This document shows, piece after piece, positions 18,521 through 27,167 of a stretch of DNA of 64,000 nt. A program made the translations under genes and the position numbers. Source of the DNA: Planctomycetales bacterium (lineage in GTDB: Bacteria; Planctomycetota; Planctomycetia; Pirellulales; Pirellulaceae); assembly GCA_020427005.1 (NCBI GenBank), contig JAGQOY010000007.1:24690-88689 (forward strand). The letters run 5' to 3'. Position 1 is the stretch's first letter, and the number at the start of each line of letters is the position of its first letter. The notes under the pieces are model-generated. The model was not told where the DNA came from and made no database searches. It saw only the letters and a program-made list of their open reading frames with translations.

Positions 18521-19561
18521 CTAAACCATTAAAGGTCCAGAGTGGTGGTCTTGTTCAAGTGGTGGCTGACATTCCAAGCCACCACATTCCAGGCCAGCTG
18601 CGCGAAGGACCGCTCGTTTTACAGCTACCTGGGTCAATTGAATCTTGTACTCGTTGCCGGAAAGTGGCAACGCTCCCGCAACAGCTTCGATTCCAGCTGT
18701 CGTGGCGGTCTGTTCGTTGAGCGGTTGGCCTACCAGGTTTCTGGCCGCTTCGACAGCCATCCATGGAATCGGAGCTACTTGCCCCAGGACGACCGTCGCC
18801 TCGCGGACGATTCCACGCTCAGCTTGAATACCGACAGCCGCCGATACGAGAGGCTGATCTGGGCCCTCGCCATGTCGAATTTCGTAGGCAGCACTGAGGC
18901 GATCCCGTTGGGCCGGAATCATCACGTGTGTTACTAATTCCCCTTGGGTCAACACATTTTCTGTTTGGCCATCCTGATCGGGTGTCTGGTAGAGTGATTC
19001 TAATTCCAAGAATCTTTCGTCATTGCCCGGTTTGATGATCCGTACGAACGCACCAGCGGCAATCAAGGCAGGTGCCAGCCTCGAAGGATTAACAAACTTG
19101 GCTGAACGACGGTTACCAAGAATGGCGTGATAGCGATTGTCCCCTTCGACTACCATTCGTCCCTGCTGGGCTAGTAGTCCGTGACCACTACGAAAATACC
19201 AACACATGGGTCTACGCAGGAGTTCACCTACAACGGTACCTTGTGCTTGCAATTGGAGGCTTGCAATTCCTTGGATGATCTGCTGGGCCGCTGCCAACTC
19301 CGTGGTGTAGGAACTTTCCAGAAAGCTTTGCAAGCTTACTGCAGCGCCAACCCAAATCGAACCGTGTTCGTCGCGTTGAATGCGCTGCAGGCCGCTGATT
19401 TCCGCAATATTGACGACTCGATCTGGCGTGATCACAGACCGCTTCATCAAACTGATCAAATCCGTTCCGCCGGCCAGCACAACGGAATGCTTGGATTGAT
19501 CCGCCAGCAATGCAACAGCTTCTTGTTCAGTTCGTGGTTGAGCGTACTCGAAATTTTTCAT
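18521..19561 (-). CDS. FAD subunit of xanthine-dehydrogenase-family enzyme (PaoB/YagS-like)
   Basis: 346 residues from ATG 19561, which has AAAGGAT upstream and begins with the family N-terminus MKNFEYAQP. The first FAD-binding motif VVLAGGTDLISLMKR is at 28-41. The second motif, normally GGN-L, reads TVVGELLRRP at 109-118, losing the usual Asn. The PaoB-type [4Fe-4S] insertion is missing three of its cysteines; only C120 in PMCWYFR remains, followed by the familiar NRYHAILGN. It is third in the operon, 5 bp after the Mo subunit. It should accept electrons from the iron-sulfur subunit, but see the missing ligands there. Confidence 0.92.
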   Translation of the reverse strand: MKNFEYAQPRTEQEAVALLADQSKHSVVLAGGTDLISLMKRSVITPDRVVNIAEISGLQRIQRDEHGSIWVGAAVSLQSFLESSYTTELAAAQQIIQGIASLQLQAQGTVVGELLRRPMCWYFRSGHGLLAQQGRMVVEGDNRYHAILGNRRSAKFVNPSRLAPALIAAGAFVRIIKPGNDERFLELESLYQTPDQDGQTENVLTQGELVTHVMIPAQRDRLSAAYEIRHGEGPDQPLVSAAVGIQAERGIVREATVVLGQVAPIPWMAVEAARNLVGQPLNEQTATTAGIEAVAGALPLSGNEYKIQLTQVAVKRAVLRAAGLECGGLECQPPLEQDHHSGPLMV

Positions 19562-19566
19562 GGCAT

Positions 19567-21798
19567 CTATCCTTTTGCTGTACGGAGTGCATCGAGCACG
19601 CGTTTCGGAGTCAATGGAATGGTTGGCACGCGCACACCAAGTGCATTGCACACGGCATTCGAAATAGCTGTGCAGCCGCTAATGGCGGGTGGTTCGCCCA
19701 AGCCAATCACGCCCCTAGCTCGTTCAGATTCGGGCTCATGTAGATGAACGACCAAATTGCCGATGTCTCCAAGCCGAGGTAACCTGTAGTCAGCCAATTC
19801 GCTGTTAACAAACACACCTGTTTTCGGATCGTTAATGCGCTGCTCAAATAAAGCGGCCGCAATGCTCATGATCATAGCACCATAAATTTGGCTCTCCGCG
19901 GTTTTCCGGTTGATGATCAAGCCCATGTCCTGCACGGCAACCATGCGCTTAATCTTTACTTGGCCAGTTTCGGTGTCCACTGCAACATGGGCCATTTGGC
20001 AACCAGCCACATTTTCACTGGATAGGGGACTGGCGGTTCCACGAGCGTAGCTGGAATTTACTTCCAGTGGTTGAATGCCAATCAAGCTACATGCTTGCTT
20101 CCAGGTCATTTCTTTGCCACTGTAGTCTCGGGCGACGATTTTGCCGCCAACCGCATCTAATATATCTGCTGACACGTCCAGCTTTTTCGCGACCAGATCA
20201 AGCACCTTTGCCAAGGCATCTTGAGCAGCTCGGCGGTGAGACTCCGTTACGGCACCGACGGTGGTGCTTCCGCCGGAAGCACCGCTAAATGGATAGGTTG
20301 AACTTCCGATATTGACTTTGACTTCATCCAAAGTCAGGCCAAAAGTCTCTGCCAACACCATGGCACAAACTGTGCGTGTTCCGGTTCCCAGGTCTTGAGT
20401 ACCGCAATAGGACTCAACACCTCCATCGGCATGGATCTTCAGCAAACAATTCGAACTGTTGGCTGTTCCTGCCCACTTATGAATGCCAATCCCTAACCCT
20501 TCAACAACTGCTCCCGACTTCTTGCCTTTGCCATGAGGATGCCAATGTTTACGCCAGTTAATCAAATCAGCTGCAATCCTCAACTGCTCTGCATAAACCG
20601 GGGCCTTTTCCGGCGTATCGATATTCTCTAGATTCCGCAGGAAAATATCGAGGCTGTCCACTCCCATCTTAGCCGCTAGATCATCGTAGGCGGTTTGGGT
20701 AATCGCACAGGCCTGAGGATGGTTGGGCGCCCGCCAGGCAACGGACGGTTCGTTGTCGGTGACAATACCGGTTGCTTTTCTGCGAAAACTCTTGGGCCGA
20801 AAAACATAGGGAATGTTTCCCACTGCCACAGTGGACCCATTGAATCCAGAGGTGCCCCAATGCAGGGAATCCCACACGCGGACCACGCCGTTGGCATCAG
20901 CTCCCAGTTTGACTTTGATATATCCCGAGGGCCTGTTTCCAGCGATCTTTAGCTCTTGATCGCGAGTTAGCATAAATTTGACTGGTCGCCCAGTCACTTT
21001 AGAAATCTCTGCGGCTGCAATTCCCCAATAATTCGGTTGAAACTTGCTTCCAAAACCACCGCCGATGTAATCGCAAGTCACGTCCACATCATCAGCGGTG
21101 ATTTCGAGTGCTCCAGCAAAGCCGTCATCGGCTTGGGATACATTTTGTGTCGACAAGTAGACCTTCAGCTTGCCATCGACCCAGTGAACAGTCGCACCAT
21201 GAGGTTCAAGGCAACAGTGAGTAATGCTGTCTATTCCATATTCGCCTTCGACGACGTGCGCGGAAGTGTCGAACAGGTGCTGCATGACCTTATTCTCCCA
21301 TTCCTCTTCGTCCTCATCATCACCTGGCTCACCAAGAGCTTCATCCAATTCAATGCCACCTCCAGCAGGTTTGGTTCGACCGTTGGCCTCAGCGGACTGG
21401 AGATCATGATCGGCGGTGAAGGCATCCAGTAATTTGTATTGCACTTTTACCTTGGAAACGCCCTCCGCGGCGGCTGCTTCATTCTCTGCAGCCACAGCAA
21501 CCAAGAGGGTTCCATCTGCCCGAATCTCTACCGGATCATCATTAGGCCCTGGGGCATTCAAGCGGTGAATGTAAACAACGCCTGGCACCTTCTCAGCTTC
21601 GCTGATGTCTACCGCCAAGACATTGCAATGGGCATGTGGGCACCCAAGCCCTCTCACGATCAGCTGATTTGGCAAGTTGACATCATAAGTGTACTTGGCG
21701 GTTCCACCGGACTTCTCGAGCCCGTCTAAACGGTCGACTCTCTTTCCAATCCACCGCATCTTATGATTTTCAGGCCAACGATAATCTACCTCAGCCAT
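19567..21798 (-). CDS. Molybdopterin-binding catalytic subunit, xanthine dehydrogenase family (PaoC/YagR-like)
   Basis: 743 residues, the usual size for the periplasmic aldehyde oxidoreductase large subunit. It binds the molybdenum-cytosine-dinucleotide cofactor and hydroxylates the substrate. Visible signatures are GGGFGSKF, RPVKFMLTRDQEL, GTQDLGTG, SGASGGSTTVGAV and the catalytic Glu in GLGEPPAISG near the C-terminus. It has no own signal peptide and would be co-exported with the Tat-tagged small subunit. Its start overlaps the end of the small-subunit gene by 8 bp. An acidic insertion (PGDDEDEEEWENK, near residue 160) is unusual. The substrate, probably an aldehyde, is not determinable. 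Confidence 0.94.
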   Translation of the reverse strand: MAEVDYRWPENHKMRWIGKRVDRLDGLEKSGGTAKYTYDVNLPNQLIVRGLGCPHAHCNVLAVDISEAEKVPGVVYIHRLNAPGPNDDPVEIRADGTLLVAVAAENEAAAAEGVSKVKVQYKLLDAFTADHDLQSAEANGRTKPAGGGIELDEALGEPGDDEDEEEWENKVMQHLFDTSAHVVEGEYGIDSITHCCLEPHGATVHWVDGKLKVYLSTQNVSQADDGFAGALEITADDVDVTCDYIGGGFGSKFQPNYWGIAAAEISKVTGRPVKFMLTRDQELKIAGNRPSGYIKVKLGADANGVVRVWDSLHWGTSGFNGSTVAVGNIPYVFRPKSFRRKATGIVTDNEPSVAWRAPNHPQACAITQTAYDDLAAKMGVDSLDIFLRNLENIDTPEKAPVYAEQLRIAADLINWRKHWHPHGKGKKSGAVVEGLGIGIHKWAGTANSSNCLLKIHADGGVESYCGTQDLGTGTRTVCAMVLAETFGLTLDEVKVNIGSSTYPFSGASGGSTTVGAVTESHRRAAQDALAKVLDLVAKKLDVSADILDAVGGKIVARDYSGKEMTWKQACSLIGIQPLEVNSSYARGTASPLSSENVAGCQMAHVAVDTETGQVKIKRMVAVQDMGLIINRKTAESQIYGAMIMSIAAALFEQRINDPKTGVFVNSELADYRLPRLGDIGNLVVHLHEPESERARGVIGLGEPPAISGCTAISNAVCNALGVRVPTIPLTPKRVLDALRTAKG

Positions 21799-22381
21799 TT
21801 TGATTTCCTTTCACAAGTGCGATGACGGCTTGAAGAACATTGGCGTAAGTTCCACAACGGCAGATGTTGCCGTTCAGTCCCGCCCGAATTTGTTCCTCTG
21901 TTGCATCTGGATGTTGATTCAGAAAGGCTTTTACTGCGACGACAAAACCTGGAGTACAGAATCCGCATTGTTGAGCGTCATTGCTTACGAACGCCTTTGG
22001 GATATCTCCGTCTTTCAATCCTTCACATGTCGAGATGGACTTCCCAGAAACGGCTACAGTCAGTGTCGTCGAAGCCATTACCGGTTTGCCATCCACTAAG
22101 ACGGTGCTGGCTCCGCTGCTACCGTCGCTGCTTACCGGTTTGGCGCCGGTAAGATTCAGCTGATATCTCAGCGTATCCAATAACGTCGTACGCGGTTCAA
22201 CCGTAACGGTTTTCTTTTGACCATTTACGGTTAGAGACACTTGCGTTTCGCCAGCGATAATTGGTACCGGCACAATCGCGGCCGAAGCCGACTGAGTACT
22301 AGTAACTGAAGATGCGGCAGCGGCTACACCAGAGCCTCGCAGAAATGCTCGGCGGCTGAAGCCTTTTGTTGGTTGCGACAT
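21791..22381 (-). CDS. Tat-exported iron-sulfur subunit with one cluster lost (PaoA/YagT-like)
   Basis: 196 residues from ATG 22381. The twin-arginine signal SRRAFLRG is at 9-16. The C-terminal helical domain keeps its [2Fe-2S] ligands C139, C142, C174 and C176 (CGFC...CRC). The N-terminal plant-ferredoxin-like domain does not: the C-x4-C-x2-C-x11-C pattern is exactly preserved in spacing but reads S84, S89, S92 and S104. The surrounding sequence (LTGAK, TVLVDG) is otherwise canonical, so the fold is likely kept without the cluster. It is first in the operon with the Mo and FAD subunits. Confidence 0.93.
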   Translation of the reverse strand: MSQPTKGFSRRAFLRGSGVAAAASSVTSTQSASAAIVPVPIIAGETQVSLTVNGQKKTVTVEPRTTLLDTLRYQLNLTGAKPVSSDGSSGASTVLVDGKPVMASTTLTVAVSGKSISTCEGLKDGDIPKAFVSNDAQQCGFCTPGFVVAVKAFLNQHPDATEEQIRAGLNGNICRCGTYANVLQAVIALVKGNQNG

Positions 22382-22777
22382 AATGTTAAACCCACCGAAA
22401 TGCGTTTGCTGGGGAACCAGACCACTCACCGACGCAACGATTTGCTCAGCAGGATGTCATTCCAGATACTACAACGATTGCTCGCGGTATCCCATGACGA
22501 TCGCCAATGTCGGATAAGCGCCTCCCTGTTAACTGGTAATTCGTAACTTGAATTGGTAATGAACTCTGTTCAACGCGTGTCTCGTTCAACGAGTTTTCGT
22601 AAAATCAATTACATGCGTGGCTATGGAGAATTACCAGAGCGTATACGATTGAATCAGCAGATTCAATCAGCCTGCATCAAAAAGTGGTTGCTGTGTTCGC
22701 AGCATTCAGGCCTTGACCCGCATTAGAATAAGCACTTTCTTTGGGGGGCTCGAAGCGAGCGCGCTTGGGCCATGTTA
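22382..22777. other. Intergenic, about 400 bp, upstream of the molybdenum hydroxylase operon
   Basis: It should contain the promoter of the three-gene operon on the minus strand. I see no terminator, repeat or gene; the AT-rich stretch around 22540-22630 is the likeliest promoter region. Confidence 0.4.
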
Positions 22778-23359
22778 TTAGGGTACCTGAGGTGAGTCAG
22801 AGACCTCTCGTTTGCGTAATCGATTTTGGTCTTGGCAGCATGCGCATGGCCCAGTTTCAAACATTGTTATTGCACACACATCACACCAATAGTCGATTTC
22901 AAAACGTTTTTCAGCTTCCAATTGAACGATCCGCAATACCTGAACAAAGGGCTGTTTCACATGCTTGCGGACAGTAATTTCCATGTCCTGGTTTCGCAAT
23001 CGCTCATCGGTCCGAAATGCACGTCCACGTATGTTTTCGACAAGGGGATAAACTTGTTCATCCTCAGCTACTAGCGCAAGAACTCGCTCATGGGATTCAG
23101 GCACGACCGATATATGAAATCGTTCTTTGAGAACATTGGACAGCCAATCAACTCGGCCACGAATTCGTACAGTTGAGTACAAGTCCGAAGGATCCGGACT
23201 AGAATCTTTTTCGCTCGCCGTTTCCGTGATCGGCTGTTCTTCCCCAACAGAAGCTTGAGCTATGGGTGGCTCGCCGCCTGCGCAAGTTAAGGAAAACCAT
23301 GGGCTAATGATGCAAAACGCCAAATATCTACACGCAAATATTGGCTTCCTCGGGTCCAT
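22778..23359 (-). CDS. Secreted protein of unknown function with C-terminal cysteine cluster
   Basis: 193 residues. A hydrophobic N-terminus ends near TCAGG; the exact signal-peptide boundary is uncertain and a lipoprotein is possible. The middle contains a plausible globular domain (VRIRGRVDWLSNVLKERF). The C-terminus has CDVC and CACC within about 20 residues, spaced like a metal-binding knuckle. No known family is recognised. It lies downstream of another secreted unknown on the same strand, 30 bp apart, so the two are probably co-transcribed. Confidence 0.65.
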   Translation of the reverse strand: MDPRKPIFACRYLAFCIISPWFSLTCAGGEPPIAQASVGEEQPITETASEKDSSPDPSDLYSTVRIRGRVDWLSNVLKERFHISVVPESHERVLALVAEDEQVYPLVENIRGRAFRTDERLRNQDMEITVRKHVKQPFVQVLRIVQLEAEKRFEIDYWCDVCAITMFETGPCACCQDQNRLRKREVSDSPQVP

Positions 23360-23389
23360 TTAAGATAACCTCGAACAAAATTCTGGCCG

Positions 23390-24061
23390 CTATTCGGCCG
23401 CGTGCCCTACCACGACCAATGAAATGGGTACTGGTCGATTGCCGCTGGGATCCGAGCCAGCAATCTGCGTTTGGAGTACCCACCAGTCATGGTCTTCGTC
23501 GTGGGCGAGGCCTGTTGACTTCCCATCGCCAGCACGCTGTAAACACATCATGGCTGGATGGGCCGAACCGGCAACTTCTGCACTAGCTGTCAACAACTGC
23601 TCTGCTTCCCAAGAGTGTTTTGGCGAGTCAGCTTCGGAGTTAACAAGAACCACAAAATCTCGTGTGGGAGAGGTTCCAACATGATTGCCGTCGACAGGCT
23701 GCAGTGCAAAACGCAGCGTATACCAGCCACTGCTTACTTGCTGATCGCGAAACTCGGAGCTACGTCTAGAATAGTGAATTACGCCGAGCAGTTGACCCTC
23801 ATGAAATGGGTACAGACGCTGCTCGTCAGCTTTAAAATCTGCCACCAACTCCAATTGCTTGCAAAACCAGATTTCACATTCTGTGCGACTCCCACGAACA
23901 ACACGAATTCCTTGTTCGTTGAGGACTTGACGCAATTCAGCTGAAATTTTTTCACTATCTGGGGCACTCGCAATGTCTTCCAAGCGATAATCTTGCGCGG
24001 AAACAAGACTACCACAACAAAGAAGCAAGAAAACTGAATAGAATCGACTGTAGTTCGTCAT
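23390..24061 (-). CDS. Secreted protein of unknown function
   Basis: 223 residues with a good signal peptide (YSVFLLLCCGSLVSAQ, about 1-23). The mature part looks like a single beta-rich domain: QVLNEQGIRVVRG near the start, then VISSGWYTLRF-like strands and a C-terminal WWVLQTQIAG. A planctomycete-type secreted hypothetical; no motif suggests catalysis. It lies 97 bp downstream of the DUF1326 gene and 30 bp upstream of another secreted unknown, all on the minus strand. Confidence 0.7.
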   Translation of the reverse strand: MTNYSRFYSVFLLLCCGSLVSAQDYRLEDIASAPDSEKISAELRQVLNEQGIRVVRGSRTECEIWFCKQLELVADFKADEQRLYPFHEGQLLGVIHYSRRSSEFRDQQVSSGWYTLRFALQPVDGNHVGTSPTRDFVVLVNSEADSPKHSWEAEQLLTASAEVAGSAHPAMMCLQRAGDGKSTGLAHDEDHDWWVLQTQIAGSDPSGNRPVPISLVVVGHAAE

Positions 24062-24158
24062 GGTTCTCTAAATCGTGAAAGTTGAGAAAGCTCTGGGCAA
24101 CCCGGTAGTTACCCAAATGGATTTTATTAGAAATGCTGAAACCACAATGAAATAGTGA

Positions 24159-24863
24159 TTATAAGTTTGTAGCAATCTGCACTTCTTCGGAAGCATCAAC
24201 TTCGAAAGTCCCCAAATAGGCAGTGCGGCTGTCGGGGATTTCCCAACGGACACCTAGGCTGCGAGCGGTCGCTCCTCCATCAATCGTAACCCCTGGCACG
24301 AAACCGCTCAGCTTTGCCAGCGGCGGATAGTAAGCAGATTCATTCGAGCAAATGCAATCACCTTTACGTGCTCTGCGGGCATCCAAGTGACCGTATTTGC
24401 CTACCGAGACCTTGGCGGTTACGTCACCATAGTTGAAGTCCATGTTGATCTCGGACCGCTTTACATCGCAAATGATTTCATCATCCAGGCCTGTTTGATG
24501 TAAAGCAAACTTTCGAAGCGCATCTGCTTGCTCAGTATTGGCTTCTTCGTCGACGATCAGCATGGCTTTCTTAAGCTTAGCATCCTCGAATCCATTGAAC
24601 CCCAAGGTATGAGAGCCTTTGACGATCAACGCCACCCCTAGCCCTTTCAAGTCAACTCCAGCAAATTTACCATCCTCAACTTGCCAGGTCATGAGTGCGT
24701 CTTTTCCGGTCAATCCAACTTCACCATTAGCAAAGCAAGGCCCCGTATAGACCTGGCAAGTTCGTGCTTCGACATACGTGCCGCGCATTGGCTGATCAGC
24801 ACATGCGACAGTACCCAAGATCGCAAAAACTCCAAATAAGCAAACTAAGTTGACTCGTAACAT
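24159..24863 (-). CDS. Secreted DUF1326-domain protein
   Basis: 234 residues with a signal peptide ending near VACADQ. The mature part begins GTYVEARTCQVYTGPCFANGE, the start of DUF1326 domains. The domain continues to about residue 195, with GDCICSNESAYYPPL near 170. Paired cysteines (C36 and C43 by eye, then CIC) are typical. DUF1326 proteins often accompany redox or metal genes, but the activity is unknown. First of three co-directional secreted genes. Confidence 0.82.
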   Translation of the reverse strand: MLRVNLVCLFGVFAILGTVACADQPMRGTYVEARTCQVYTGPCFANGEVGLTGKDALMTWQVEDGKFAGVDLKGLGVALIVKGSHTLGFNGFEDAKLKKAMLIVDEEANTEQADALRKFALHQTGLDDEIICDVKRSEINMDFNYGDVTAKVSVGKYGHLDARRARKGDCICSNESAYYPPLAKLSGFVPGVTIDGGATARSLGVRWEIPDSRTAYLGTFEVDASEEVQIATNL

Positions 24864-25091
24864 TCATGAATCTCCCAGGGTCCTATTAATTCGTAAGTAT
24901 TGGCAGGACAACTCCGAGTTGAAACGCAAGATTGCCTACAGGAAAAGTGCCAGAAACAAAAACCGAACCAATTTTTCAATCTCATTCTAGAAAAAGCTCC
25001 AGTCGGAGTCCATCTGATAAGCTTCTGATGGGTTCGATTGCGGCTCATACTCGAAGAACAGAACAGAATTTTTCCTAAAAGAGACGATTTG

Positions 25092-26933
25092 TTAGAAATG
25101 ATTGAGCTGGTTGATCACTAATAGTGCGTCCAGTGCAGTCAAAGCGTTATCTGCATTGGTATCGACATAGGCAGCACTAATGAAATCAGGGGCAGCCTCG
25201 CTCAGGTGCCAATCATTGGTTCGATTGATCAAGTTTATGATGATCAACGCGTCGTTGGTCGTGACATGGCCGTCGAAGTTGACGTCCAAACTCTGAAGCG
25301 GATTGTGCCACAGGGTTCCGTCGTATACTGTCAACATCACCTGGTCTGTGGCTAGTACATGAGCTCTTCCCTCCCTTGAAACATCGATTCGGTTTACAAA
25401 CCAGCCATTTTCGTCGAATTGAAGCCTGTCCTCCGCTGCCAGCCGAACAGTCAGCGAATTTGATTCATTAAGCGATAAGAGCGAGTTTTCCTCAACCTGA
25501 AAAGTGGTGGCTGTTGTTCCCAACAGTTGGATCTCGTCCACGCCGCTCAATCTAGTAGAGACTGAATCGAGATCGAAAAACTGAGTCGCATTCACCGCAA
25601 GAATGTCATGCGCGGTTCCAAGATCGATTGAGAGATTAGGCCAGTTATCAAATGCGGCTTGGTTTACAGACACGCGGTCCTCGGCTTCGCCCAAAGTCAC
25701 GTACACTGGTTGCATTGAAGTCTGCGCAAGTTGCAATTCGAGATTAGTATTTCCTGCCACACAAAAGCGCATCTCAGTTAGCGTATCACCCATACGAGTA
25801 CTCGTCGTTAGGGCTAGGGATGGCGCGAGAAGTTTTAAATTCTCTGGTGAGACTTCAAGCTGCGCAGTGTTGATTTTCAATTTTGTCACCAAGAAATCTA
25901 CATGGACAATCCGAGCTTCATCGTCGGAAACCTCCATTCGATGGGGTTCATTGGTTGCCAGTCTGTCCCCGGCGTTGACGCTAAGAGATTCGCTAAGTTG
26001 GACGAGCGGCGTTAGCGTCCCTAGAATTGGGTCAACTTCGTATAGTATGTTGTCGTCGCGATGGGTCAGAAACCGAAAACCATCGAAGGACAGATTGTAA
26101 AATCTATCCGCAGGAGCAAAAACTCCTAGCTTGCGTACCTCACCTTGCAAGTTATAAGCGTATGCCGAATTCGAGAAGTTATCAAACAAAACTATCTCAC
26201 GATTTACCCAATCAAAGGCTAGCGATGTCGTGGAGCGAATACCGCTAATGCTTGGCTCACTATCTGACACAGGAATCAATGTAGCAGTCGCACGGTCGAT
26301 CTTGAATAGTCTAAGCGCAGGTACCGGTTCACCTGCATCGCTGGGCCGTGCGAGTGTGTAGACTTCATCCATCAAAGGATCGTAGGCCAAGCCGCCCACA
26401 ACTTGTTGGCCCAAGTGTCCGACTAGGGTCTGTTCACCGGTTTCAGCATCGATCTTGTATAAGGAATCGTACACGTGACCGCTGGCGAAATATTCTCCGT
26501 CGACAGTCTTGATGAGTCCGTTGCGATTGGTGTCACTAGCAGCTCCGAGCGGCATAACCTCACCTGAAATGGAATCGATCTTTGCGAGTCGGTAATTGCC
26601 ACTCGCATTATCCATCTGCATGGCGAAGTGTTCATAGGGGAAGGTCTGTATCAATCCCATTGGCGGCTTCATCCTGATAAGAACTTCGCCGGGTGTCACG
26701 TTCTCAAGCTGATACTCACCGTTGACATCACTGAAGTCAGAGGGCTCACCCGGGTCGAATTGTCCATTTTGATTTGAATCGAACCAAATGAAGCCATTGG
26801 CTACCGGCAAATCGTCCGGGTCTCGAACATGAATACCTGCTCCATTTACTGAGATCGTTCCAGCAATGGATGCCAGGACAATTCTAGATTCAAGGGACTC
26901 AACACGCGGATGAAGATAGATTCGCATCGACAA
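25092..26933 (-). CDS. Secreted SdrD-B-like / beta-propeller protein with C-terminal dockerin
   Basis: 613 residues. The N-terminus carries RVESLESRIVLAS, the LExR-type leader common in large planctomycete surface proteins. Residues about 45-95 form an SdrD-B-like module (WFDSNQNGQFDPGEPSDFSD). Residues about 110-330 repeat short YDPLMDEVYTL-like blades, like a truncated DUF4394 or beta-propeller. The C-terminus has two calcium-loop repeats of a type I dockerin, LDVNFDGHVTTNDALIIIN and YVDTNADNALTALDALLVIN. It is probably displayed extracellularly. A partner cohesin is not seen in the window. Confidence 0.88.
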   Translation of the reverse strand: MSMRIYLHPRVESLESRIVLASIAGTISVNGAGIHVRDPDDLPVANGFIWFDSNQNGQFDPGEPSDFSDVNGEYQLENVTPGEVLIRMKPPMGLIQTFPYEHFAMQMDNASGNYRLAKIDSISGEVMPLGAASDTNRNGLIKTVDGEYFASGHVYDSLYKIDAETGEQTLVGHLGQQVVGGLAYDPLMDEVYTLARPSDAGEPVPALRLFKIDRATATLIPVSDSEPSISGIRSTTSLAFDWVNREIVLFDNFSNSAYAYNLQGEVRKLGVFAPADRFYNLSFDGFRFLTHRDDNILYEVDPILGTLTPLVQLSESLSVNAGDRLATNEPHRMEVSDDEARIVHVDFLVTKLKINTAQLEVSPENLKLLAPSLALTTSTRMGDTLTEMRFCVAGNTNLELQLAQTSMQPVYVTLGEAEDRVSVNQAAFDNWPNLSIDLGTAHDILAVNATQFFDLDSVSTRLSGVDEIQLLGTTATTFQVEENSLLSLNESNSLTVRLAAEDRLQFDENGWFVNRIDVSREGRAHVLATDQVMLTVYDGTLWHNPLQSLDVNFDGHVTTNDALIIINLINRTNDWHLSEAAPDFISAAYVDTNADNALTALDALLVINQLNHF

Positions 26934-27167
26934 ACTTGATCGTAGAATTAAGATTTCAGCCAGTCATGGAAGCAACGTACGATTACTGCTCAACTATAGT
27001 TTAGCTGCGGTGCCTGATTTTAGATATGGTTTCCCTCTGCGTCTTCTTTGCCAAGAAAACGTTGAGCTACCCGGGAACGCGCCCAGTTTCATATATCGCG
27101 CAGTTCATATCCAACATTCGTCTGCCCTATATTAATGTAGTTGCTTGGCTGACGCCGCTCGAAGACA

